Positions 48,147 through 55,610 of a stretch of DNA of 64,000 nucleotides are shown here, piece after piece; positions within the stretch are counted from its first letter, which is position 1; each line of letters begins with the position of its first letter. The stretch comes from Mycobacterium sp. E3198 (GTDB lineage: Bacteria > Actinomycetota > Actinomycetes > Mycobacteriales > Mycobacteriaceae): contig NZ_LZIS01000081.1 in assembly GCF_001667015.1 (NCBI RefSeq), forward strand, positions 17,335-81,334, given 5' to 3'. Both the position numbers and the translations under genes were made by a program. The notes beneath the pieces are model-generated. The model was not told the origin of the DNA. It saw only the letters and a program-made list of their open reading frames with translations, and did no database searches.

Positions 48147-49529
48147 ATGGCTGAAGGCGTGTTCGGACGCAGCGACGCTGAGATCGACCTCCTGGTGCGT
48201 GGCATGCGGTCGGGGATCGCGGTGGTGGGCTTCGGTTACATCGGCACCGTGATCGGTGCGGTGCTGGCCGACCGCGGCTGGCCGGTGACAGGGATCGACG
48301 TGCGCGAGGCCGTTGTCGACGAGATCAATCTGGGCAAGACGACGGTGCCCGAGCCCGGCCTTGGCGAACTCGTCGCAAACAGCGCGCGAGTTGGTCGGCT
48401 GCGGGCCACGACCGACTTCGGTGCGCTCGCCGACAACGACTTCGTCATCGTGACCGTGGGAACGCCGCTGGGCCCCGACTTCGAGCCCATCGTCGACGAC
48501 ATCAAGGCGGCGGCGAAGGCCGTGGGGGAGCACCTGCGTGCCGGCCACCTCGTCATCCTCAAGAGCACGGTGCCGCCCGACACCACCGAAAACATCGTTC
48601 GCCCGATCCTCGAAGAGACCTCGGGGCTGCGGGCCGGCGTCGACTTCGGGTTGGCGTTCTGCCCCGAGCGGCTCGCCGAAGGGCAAGCCATTTTCGAGCT
48701 GACCTCGATACCCGTCGTGGTCGGCGCCGTCGACGAGCGCAGCGCCCGCGCCTGCTCCACACTGTGGCGACACGCCCTGGGAGTCGAGTCGGTCGTCGTC
48801 GACGATCCGCGCACCGCCGAGATGGTCAAGCTCGCCGACAACCTATGGGTCGACCTCAACGTCGCGTTGGCGAACGAGCTGGCCAAGGTGTGCGACCGGC
48901 TCGGAATGGACGCCCTACAGGTGATCGAGGCGGCCAACACGATGCCCAAAGGAGGCCGCGACGCGAACATCTTGCGGCCGAGCATGGGCGTCGGCGGCTA
49001 CTGCCTGACCAAGGATCCGTGGTTCGTCAACCACTTGGGCGAGTCCGTCGGGTTGGAGCTGGCCATCCCACGCACGTCGAGGACGGTCAACGACACGATG
49101 CCGGCCTACACCTACGGGTTGCTCACCCAGCTGCTCGCCGATCAGGGCAAGCTGATCGAGACCAGCAAGATCGCGGTGCTGGGCATCGCGTTCAAGAACA
49201 ACACCGGCGACTGTCGGCTCACGCCCACCAAGTACGTCGTGGCCCTGCTCGAGGAGTCCGGCTGCCAGCTGTCGGTCCACGACCCGTGGGTGCCGGACGA
49301 GGAGGCCCATACGGTCACGACGATCCCGTTGACCCCGGACATCGAGTCGGCGGTCAAGGACGCCGACGCCTTGGTGGTGCTGGCGGGGCACCGGGAGTTC
49401 CACCAGATTCCGCTGGTGCGCCTTGCGGAACTGACGGCGGCCGGGTGTGTGTTCCTGGACGGACGGAATAGCTTTGACCCGGCGGCGGTGCGCGCGGCAG
49501 GCTTCGTCTACAAGGGGATCGGCCGATAG
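48147..49529 (+). CDS. Nucleotide-sugar dehydrogenase (UDP-glucose/UDP-ManNAc dehydrogenase family)
   Basis: 460 residues. The NAD-binding GFGYIGTVIG (~30-39), KSTVPPDTTENIV, the FCPERLAEG segment, the central helix KLADNLWVDLNVALANELAK and the catalytic Cys286 in GVGGYCLTKDP are visible. The four-electron oxidation gives a uronic acid. The catalytic context (GGYCLTKDP) is nearer to the WecC/TviB type (GGHCIxxDP) than to classic UDP-glucose dehydrogenase (GGSCFPKD), so an aminosugar uronate is possible. It is followed at 34 bp by an epimerase/decarboxylase-like gene. Start at 48147 is likely, but later starts are possible. Confidence 0.88.
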   Translation: MAEGVFGRSDAEIDLLVRGMRSGIAVVGFGYIGTVIGAVLADRGWPVTGIDVREAVVDEINLGKTTVPEPGLGELVANSARVGRLRATTDFGALADNDFVIVTVGTPLGPDFEPIVDDIKAAAKAVGEHLRAGHLVILKSTVPPDTTENIVRPILEETSGLRAGVDFGLAFCPERLAEGQAIFELTSIPVVVGAVDERSARACSTLWRHALGVESVVVDDPRTAEMVKLADNLWVDLNVALANELAKVCDRLGMDALQVIEAANTMPKGGRDANILRPSMGVGGYCLTKDPWFVNHLGESVGLELAIPRTSRTVNDTMPAYTYGLLTQLLADQGKLIETSKIAVLGIAFKNNTGDCRLTPTKYVVALLEESGCQLSVHDPWVPDEEAHTVTTIPLTPDIESAVKDADALVVLAGHREFHQIPLVRLAELTAAGCVFLDGRNSFDPAAVRAAGFVYKGIGR

Positions 49530-49563
49530 GCGAAGACCGCTACACGGAAGCGAAAGAGTAAAT

Positions 49564-50559
49564 ATGTCGAATGTCGTCGTGACGGGCGGCTACGGTTTCA
49601 TCGGGTCGCATTTGGTCTCGGCACTGCTGGACCGCGGAGATTCGGTCACGGTGTTCGACTTCGCCAAGAACACCCGCGACACCAGCATCGACTTCGACCG
49701 CCATGCCAACTTTCGGTTCGTCCAAGGCGATGTCAGAGACCTGAGTGCGCTCGAACAGGCCCTGACTCCCGGCGTCAACACCGTCTTTCATCTGGCCGCG
49801 GTCGTCGGTGTCAAAAACTATCTCGACGATCCGCTCGGTGTTCTCGACGTCAACGTGATCGGCACGCGCAACGTCCTCGAGCTGAGCCAGCGGCACGGAA
49901 CACGGGTGGTGTTCGCCAGCACCTCCGAGGTGTTCGGGAAAAACCCCAACCCGCCCTTCGCCGAGGACGACGATCGCGTCCTCGGTTCGACGAGGACCGC
50001 GCGGTGGAGCTACAGCACCAGCAAAGCCATGGCCGAGCACCTGGTGTTCGCGATGCATTCCGCCTACGGACTTCCGGTGACGGTGGTGCGCTACTTCAAT
50101 GTGTATGGCCCGCGGCAGAATCCGATTTTCGTCGTTTCCCAGAGCATTCACCGGATCCTCAACGGCCGCGAGCCGTTGCTCTACGACTCGGGCGACCAGA
50201 CGCGCTGTTTCACCTATGTCGACGACGCGATCGCCGGCACCCTGCTCGCGGCCGACAGCGACGCGGCGATCGGCGAGGCCTTCAACATCGGCAGCATGAC
50301 CGAGACCACCATGCGTGACGCCGTCGCGCTGGCGATCAAGATCGCGAACGTCGATGCGGTGTCGAGCGCTGAAACCGTGGACACCGCGGCGCGCTACGGG
50401 GGTCGCTACGAGGACATCCCCCGTCGTATCCCGGACTCGACCAAGGCGCAGCGGGAGTTGGGCTGGCGCCTTGAGGTCGACGTCGAGGAAGGCATCCGCC
50501 GCACCATCGAGTGGGCGCGGGCCAACCCGTGGTACCTCGAAGAGCCCGCGGGAGGATAG
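49564..50559 (+). CDS. NAD-dependent NDP-sugar epimerase/decarboxylase (extended SDR)
   Basis: 331 residues from ATG 49564. NAD-binding GGYGFIGSH (~7-15) and the catalytic Tyr150/Lys154 in YSTSKAMAEH are present, along with YFNVYGPRQNP. Located directly after the NDP-sugar dehydrogenase, it may convert the uronate product by C4 epimerisation or by decarboxylation to a pentose such as xylose. Sequence alone does not decide between these. Confidence 0.88.
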   Translation: MSNVVVTGGYGFIGSHLVSALLDRGDSVTVFDFAKNTRDTSIDFDRHANFRFVQGDVRDLSALEQALTPGVNTVFHLAAVVGVKNYLDDPLGVLDVNVIGTRNVLELSQRHGTRVVFASTSEVFGKNPNPPFAEDDDRVLGSTRTARWSYSTSKAMAEHLVFAMHSAYGLPVTVVRYFNVYGPRQNPIFVVSQSIHRILNGREPLLYDSGDQTRCFTYVDDAIAGTLLAADSDAAIGEAFNIGSMTETTMRDAVALAIKIANVDAVSSAETVDTAARYGGRYEDIPRRIPDSTKAQRELGWRLEVDVEEGIRRTIEWARANPWYLEEPAGG

Positions 50560-50614
50560 GGCATAAGACTGCCGAGTGTGCAACCCCTCCAGGCGTCCGG
50601 CACGCCGCGGCGTG

Positions 50615-52795
50615 TCAACCAGTGGCGAGCGCGCGGTCGGCCAGCGCCCCCATCACGGGTGCCAACAGCCGGGAGTATTCGCGCGTGAGGTGGGCCTCGT
50701 CCAGGTAGACCAGGGTGTTGCCCACGATGGCCGGGCAGCGATCGGCGGTGCAGAACAGTTGGGTGAGGTCTGCGTATTGTCCTCCGCCCGCTGTGGTTGC
50801 GGCGGCTTCCGTCGTAATACCGACTTGGTTCACCGCCTTCGAGGTCGGCGTGGAGCAGGCCGGCGCGTCGTCGAGGTGGCTGGCCAGGCAGTCGGGCACT
50901 ACTGACAGCGGAATCGGGATCGGCCCGAGGACAAGCAGTTGTGCACCGGTGTCGCGTAGCTGTTTTACCAGGCGGTTCAGGCTGTTGATCCACTGCGGGT
51001 CGTATGACTTGAAGCTCGACTGCACATTGCCGCTGCCATACCCACGCGTCATGCCGAGCACTATGAGTCGCGGGCGCTCGGCGTTTAGCCGTGCCGTGAC
51101 CTGACCGCGCCACTGGTCGCACTCGGTGTAGGGCCGGTCGGCGGAGCGGTTGATGGTGGGCAGGTCGAGCATTGGGCAGGCGGCCTTGGTCAGCGTCTCC
51201 AGTCGCCAGTGCCGCTGTGCGGCGACCTCTACGAACGCGGGATTCCACATCGCAGCATCGGAGTCACCGACCAGGGCAACCGTTGTGGTCGACGCGGTGT
51301 CGCCGCTCGCGCACTCCGGCTGTCCAACTTCGAGAAAATTCCGGAGACAGCCGTGCAAGTAAAGGGCATTGACTTCGGTGGTGACGCCGGCGAGCGGCGG
51401 GGTCAGGTTAGAAGGGACGGCTTTTAGTGCGACGGATGCCGCGACCGCCGAGTGGACCTGCGCGAACGCGTCCTGCACCGCCGCGTCGTAGGCGTAGATG
51501 CTGGAACCGATGGGCGGACGCGTTGAGGTAATGGTCAGTGCCGAAGCCGCAGGGCCGTGACCGACCGGGGCGGGCATCCCTACCATTAGTGCCACGCCGA
51601 CACCAGCCGCGATCGCGGTGGCCGTGCCGCCAACGGCGAGACTGCGGTTGGGCGACCGGCGCAGGGGACCGGCGAACCGCAGCGGATTCTCGATGAAACG
51701 GAGAGTCAAGAAGGCCAGCCCGAGGGAGACGAAGACCGCTGTCAGCCTCTGCCCCAGGGAATTGGCGGTAGCCGACGCGGGTACCACCAGGAGCAATGGC
51801 CAGTGCCACAGATACCACGAGTACGACACCCGGCCAATCGCGCGCATCGGTCGCACCGCCAGGACACGTCCGACTCCCTGAGCCGGCACGGCACAGCCCG
51901 CGCCGATCACCAGCGCCGCACCCAGCACCGGCAATAGCGCGGCGGTTCCCGGATAGGGCGTGGACGATCCAAATCGGACGCATGCGACGAGAATCATTCC
52001 CAACCCCACGCATCCTGCGATCGCAGCGACCAGTGCAGGGAGCCGGCGCCACTGGCCAGCGGTGAGGGCCACCAGGCCCCCGACGGCTAACTCCCAGGCC
52101 CGGGTGGGCAGCGAAAAAAACGCGACGGGAGGAACCGTGCGAGTGAACACTAGCGAGAGCACAAACGATATTGCCGCGACCAGCGCCAGGACGATCAGAT
52201 ACGGGCGCTCCGAGTGGGCGGCCAGGTCTTTGGTGCGCCACCGTGCACGCCGGACGAGCCACGCCGTCCCGATAATCAGGGCCGGCCACACCAGGTAGAA
52301 CTGCTCCTCGACGCCCAACGACCAGTAGTGCAGGAACGGCGAGGGCAGCGCGTCGGCGAGATAGTCGACGCCCTGGAGCATGAACCGGTAGTTGCTGACG
52401 TACAACGCGCTGGCAATGCCGTCAACGAAGACGTTTCGCAACCGTAATACGGGTGACAGGAGGGCAGCGCCAATCATGATGACGACGCCGACCGTTGCCG
52501 ACGCCGGAAGGAGTCGGCGCGCCCGTGCCCCATAGAACCGGCGCAGCCCGACGGTGCCGGTGCTGCCCACCTCGCGCCAAAGCAGGCCCGTAATCAAAAA
52601 GCCGGAGATGATGAAGAACACGTCCACACCGACGAGTCCGCCACTCACGCCGGGCACGCGGGCGTGGAACAAGACAACGGCCACCACCGCGATGGCGCGC
52701 AAGCCCTCAATGTCCGGACGGAATTCCTTGTGCGGCGGGCGCCGGTGCTTGACCTCGTCGGTAGGGCTGACGCTGTCGGCCTGAGGCACGGTCAC
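50615..52795 (-). CDS. AT3-SGNH membrane acyltransferase, copy 1
   Basis: 726 residues. The membrane domain begins PDIEGLRAIAVVAVVLFHA with the catalytic His44, followed by FFIISGFLITGLL and YWSLGVEEQFYLVWP and roughly ten membrane helices (~27-390). The C-terminal SGNH domain keeps VALVGDSDAAMW (Ser ~511) and DEAHLTREYS (DxxH, ~698-701). Proteins of this layout O-acylate envelope sugars outside the membrane using cytoplasmic acyl-CoA. One of three paralogs in the window sharing a promoter element; they are divergent mainly in the SGNH part, suggesting different positions on the sugar. Confidence 0.9.
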   Translation of the reverse strand: MTVPQADSVSPTDEVKHRRPPHKEFRPDIEGLRAIAVVAVVLFHARVPGVSGGLVGVDVFFIISGFLITGLLWREVGSTGTVGLRRFYGARARRLLPASATVGVVIMIGAALLSPVLRLRNVFVDGIASALYVSNYRFMLQGVDYLADALPSPFLHYWSLGVEEQFYLVWPALIIGTAWLVRRARWRTKDLAAHSERPYLIVLALVAAISFVLSLVFTRTVPPVAFFSLPTRAWELAVGGLVALTAGQWRRLPALVAAIAGCVGLGMILVACVRFGSSTPYPGTAALLPVLGAALVIGAGCAVPAQGVGRVLAVRPMRAIGRVSYSWYLWHWPLLLVVPASATANSLGQRLTAVFVSLGLAFLTLRFIENPLRFAGPLRRSPNRSLAVGGTATAIAAGVGVALMVGMPAPVGHGPAASALTITSTRPPIGSSIYAYDAAVQDAFAQVHSAVAASVALKAVPSNLTPPLAGVTTEVNALYLHGCLRNFLEVGQPECASGDTASTTTVALVGDSDAAMWNPAFVEVAAQRHWRLETLTKAACPMLDLPTINRSADRPYTECDQWRGQVTARLNAERPRLIVLGMTRGYGSGNVQSSFKSYDPQWINSLNRLVKQLRDTGAQLLVLGPIPIPLSVVPDCLASHLDDAPACSTPTSKAVNQVGITTEAAATTAGGGQYADLTQLFCTADRCPAIVGNTLVYLDEAHLTREYSRLLAPVMGALADRALATG

Positions 52796-52832
52796 CTACC
52801 TAAATAAGAGGATGCGTTGTACGAATCGTGGC

Positions 52833-52845
52833 ATTATCACACACA
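52833..52845 (-). promoter_or_regulatory. Promoter of acyltransferase copy 1
   Basis: On the minus strand GTGTGTGATAAT, an extended -10 like GATAAT, ends 38 bases upstream of the start codon. The same element at nearly the same distance occurs before the other two AT3-SGNH genes. No consensus -35 is visible. Confidence 0.6.
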
Positions 52846-53036
52846 CGTTCAACACCACTCGGCGATATCCGCACTACTGACCAGCGGCCTGTTCCACCCA
52901 CGGAAGACGCGTGCAAGTGACGAAGACGGGTGTCGGCATTGGCTGGACGACAGGCGAGGGTTTTCGTCGACTGTCGGTGTCGTCGGCCGTTTGCCCGACG
53001 CTCGGGGTTTCAGTCCGGTCGCGCCCGTTACCGGGT

Positions 53037-53060
53037 TATGCTGCTGGGCGGCTGAGCCGG
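53037..53060 (+). promoter_or_regulatory. Conserved leader element of glycosyltransferase gene, copy 2
   Basis: Same 24 bases as at 28974-28997, again starting 88 bases before the ATG. The sequence between the element and the ATG is also recognisably related (GCACGG...AGTGAA...AGGA). It supports duplication of gene and promoter together, or a retained control site. Confidence 0.5.
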
Positions 53061-53124
53061 ATACGTGGGCTGCCGCTTCCATTCCCAGGATGCGCACGGG
53101 AAGTGAAAGGCTAGGATCTCGCCG

Positions 53125-54405
53125 ATGAAATTCGTGCTGGCAAACTGGGGAACTCGCGGGGAAGTCGAGCCTTACGTCACCGTCGGCCGCGAGCTGGTGC
53201 GCCGGGGGCACGAGGTGCACATGGCCGTCGCGCCTGAGATGGTGAGCTTCGTCGAGGCGGCCGGTCCCAAGGCGGTGGCCTACGGACCGGAGCTGAAGGC
53301 CATCCTGGATCCGCACCGCGATTTCTGGGCGGGCTTGTTCTCGACGCCCTGGAGGGTCCGGGAGCTGGGCAGGCTGTCGGCCGAGTATTCGGCGCCCCTC
53401 ACCCAGTGCCGGGCGGAGGTGAGCAAGACGCTGACGTCGCTGGCCGACGGGGCCGACCTGCTGCTCACCGGCATGAATTTCGAGGACGACGCGTTCAACG
53501 CCGCGGAGTATTGCGGCATACCGTTCGCCACCCTGCACATCTTCCCGCTGCGAGCCAACGGCCAGCTCCTGCCGTTCCTGCCGGCGCCGTTGGCCCGCTC
53601 CGCGACGCGGCTGCTCGACTGGGCGGCGTGGCGCGGGGGGAAGAAGGTCGAGGATGCGCAGCGCCGTGAACTCGGTTTACCGGAGGCGACAAGCCCATGG
53701 CCGCGTCGGATCACCGAACGCGGATCGCTGGAAATCCAGGCCTACGACGAGGTGTGCTACCCAGGGCTGGCTGCCGAATGGGCGAAATGGAACGAGCAGC
53801 AGCCACCCAGAAGGCCGTTCGTCGGCGCGCTGACGATGGAGTTGCCCACGGACGCCGACGAGGAAGTGGCGTCGTGGATCGCCGCCGGAACGCCGCCGAT
53901 CTGCTTCGGGTTCGGCAGCGTCGGCGTCGAGTCTGCGGCCGACACGCTCGCCATGATCAGCTCGGCGTGCGAGCAGCTGGGCGAGCGGGCGTTGGTATGT
54001 GCGGCCGGGTCCGATTACAGCAACATCCGCCACTCCGAGCACGTCAAGGTGGTGGGCGTGATGAATTACGCTGCGGCACTTCCCTCCTGCCGCGCGTTCG
54101 TGCACCACGGCGGCTGCGGCACGACGAATGCGGGGCTGCGGGCAGGACTGCCGACGTTGATCCTGTGGACGCTGCCCGATCAGGGACTTTGGGGGGCGCG
54201 GGCCAAACGATTGAAAGTCGGTATGGGGCGGCGCTTTTCGGCCACCACGGAGAAATCTTTGATCGCGGACCTGCGCACCGTCCTGGACCCGCAATGCCTC
54301 ACCCGGGCCCGCGAGCTCGCCGCCCGGATGACAAAACCCGCTGAGAGCGTCGCGACCACCGCCGATGTGGTTGAAGAATTCGCGCGCGTCCAGCGCGTCG
54401 GCTGA
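53125..54405 (+). CDS. UGT-like glycosyltransferase (GT1), copy 4
   Basis: 426 residues, most similar to copies 1 and 3. N-terminus KFVLANWGTRGEVEPYVTVG; the donor motif reads HHGGCGTTNAGLRAGLPTLI, with Cys in place of the first Ala of HHGGAGTT. The change lies next to the nucleotide-binding loop and might shift donor preference. It is convergent with an epimerase gene 12 bp away and divergent from acyltransferase copy 1. Confidence 0.9.
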   Translation: MKFVLANWGTRGEVEPYVTVGRELVRRGHEVHMAVAPEMVSFVEAAGPKAVAYGPELKAILDPHRDFWAGLFSTPWRVRELGRLSAEYSAPLTQCRAEVSKTLTSLADGADLLLTGMNFEDDAFNAAEYCGIPFATLHIFPLRANGQLLPFLPAPLARSATRLLDWAAWRGGKKVEDAQRRELGLPEATSPWPRRITERGSLEIQAYDEVCYPGLAAEWAKWNEQQPPRRPFVGALTMELPTDADEEVASWIAAGTPPICFGFGSVGVESAADTLAMISSACEQLGERALVCAAGSDYSNIRHSEHVKVVGVMNYAAALPSCRAFVHHGGCGTTNAGLRAGLPTLILWTLPDQGLWGARAKRLKVGMGRRFSATTEKSLIADLRTVLDPQCLTRARELAARMTKPAESVATTADVVEEFARVQRVG

Positions 54406-54417
54406 TCCGGTCGCGCG

Positions 54418-55530
54418 CTAATTCGCGAGGGCTGTCGCGTGCGTGTGATTGCTTGCCTCGGAGGGCGATTCGGGCTGGCTGCCTATCCAGTCAAGTAGGG
54501 CGCGCAGACCTTCGTCGAGCGCCCACCGTGGACGCCACTCGAGTTCCTTTTTCGCCGGCTCGATGTCGCACCTCGCGGCGCGTACGTCACCGTCGCGGAA
54601 CTTCCCCACGATCTTCGGTTCGGGGGCATCGCAGATGGCGGCGATCGTTCGCGCCAGCTGATGGATGGTGCAGGGGACACCCGAACCGATATCCAGGCAG
54701 CGTGGCTGCGCCGCGGGTTTTTGTATCGCGGCGAACAACGCCTCCACGACATCGTCGATATAGACGAAGTCGCGCAGGATTTGTCCGTCTTCGTAGACTT
54801 CGAGCGCCTGCTGCTCGCCTGCGAGTCGTGCGAAGAGCGCGACTATTCCGGTGTAGGAATTCGTCAACGACTGACCCGGCCCGTAGACATTCTGCAGCCG
54901 CAGCACGCTGAGACGGGTGTCATGGGCGGCCGCCCAGGCGGCCAAGATGTGCTCCTGGGCGAGCTTGGTCGCGGCGTAGATGTTGGTGGGCCGCGGTTCG
55001 GTTCGGCCGGCGCAGCTGGGCAGCGGCACGGCGGGATCGTCCATGGGCCCGCGCGGATCCCAGGCACCGGCCAGCAGCTGGGCGTGGCTGCGCGGTGACG
55101 GGTAGAAGACCTCGGATCCGCACTGCCAAGCGCCCTCGCCGTAGACGGCTCGCGACGATGCCACCACGAGCTGGTCGGGCACCTGTGCCGAGCGGCTCAG
55201 GGCATCGAGCAGTTGGGTGGTGCCCACCACGTTCACCGAACCGTGGCGCGTCGCCTCCGACAGCGACTGCGCGGTTCCCGTCTCGGCCGCCAAATGCACG
55301 ATCTGGGCCGGTTGGAACACCCGGAGCACCGCATCGCAGTCGGGGGCGTGGGTGACGTCACCGGTGAACAAGCGCACCGACGGCGGCAGGTTGATCACTG
55401 GATTTTCGCCGTGGACCTGAGGGTGCAGGACGTCCATCACAGCGACGTCATAGCCGGCTGTGACAAGACGTCGCGCGAGCGCGGACCCAATGAATCCTGC
55501 CCCGCCGGTGATGAGCACCGATGTCGACAA
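54418..55530 (-). CDS. NAD-dependent NDP-sugar epimerase/dehydratase (extended SDR)
   Basis: 370 residues from TTG 55530, chosen because AGAGG precedes it and the NAD-binding GGAGFIGSALARRL then falls at ~8-21. Catalytic Tyr185/Lys189 in YAATKLAQEH. The loop before it (~125-170, ARGPMDDPAVPLPSC-like) is longer than in simple 4-epimerases, as in dTDP-6-deoxy-L-lyxo-4-hexulose reductase or rhamnose-type enzymes. Probably supplies one of the activated sugars. It lies 80 bp upstream of nothing on its own strand but is followed convergently by glycosyltransferase copy 4. Confidence 0.86.
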   Translation of the reverse strand: MSTSVLITGGAGFIGSALARRLVTAGYDVAVMDVLHPQVHGENPVINLPPSVRLFTGDVTHAPDCDAVLRVFQPAQIVHLAAETGTAQSLSEATRHGSVNVVGTTQLLDALSRSAQVPDQLVVASSRAVYGEGAWQCGSEVFYPSPRSHAQLLAGAWDPRGPMDDPAVPLPSCAGRTEPRPTNIYAATKLAQEHILAAWAAAHDTRLSVLRLQNVYGPGQSLTNSYTGIVALFARLAGEQQALEVYEDGQILRDFVYIDDVVEALFAAIQKPAAQPRCLDIGSGVPCTIHQLARTIAAICDAPEPKIVGKFRDGDVRAARCDIEPAKKELEWRPRWALDEGLRALLDWIGSQPESPSEASNHTHATALAN

Positions 55531-55610
55531 ATTAGCTGCCTCTCGCTCCTTGGTGCAGGAAGCACGTGACCGGCACGTGCTGCTGGCGTACGCCGATTCC
55601 GGGCAGCATG

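Larger units (their letters stand above)
52796..53124. promoter_or_regulatory. Divergent region between acyltransferase copy 1 and glycosyltransferase copy 4
   Basis: 329 bp without a gene. On the left is the acyltransferase promoter (ATTATC on the plus strand at 52833-52838, i.e. GATAAT). On the right is the 24-base leader element of the glycosyltransferase (53037-53060). The two genes may be co-regulated from this region. Confidence 0.6.

Noticed and set aside
47931..48773. In-frame extension of the hydrolase gene to give a ~539-residue protein
   Set aside because: It runs antisense through the NDP-sugar dehydrogenase gene and has no hydrolase-like sequence. ATG 47930 has a good ribosome site and a normal family length.
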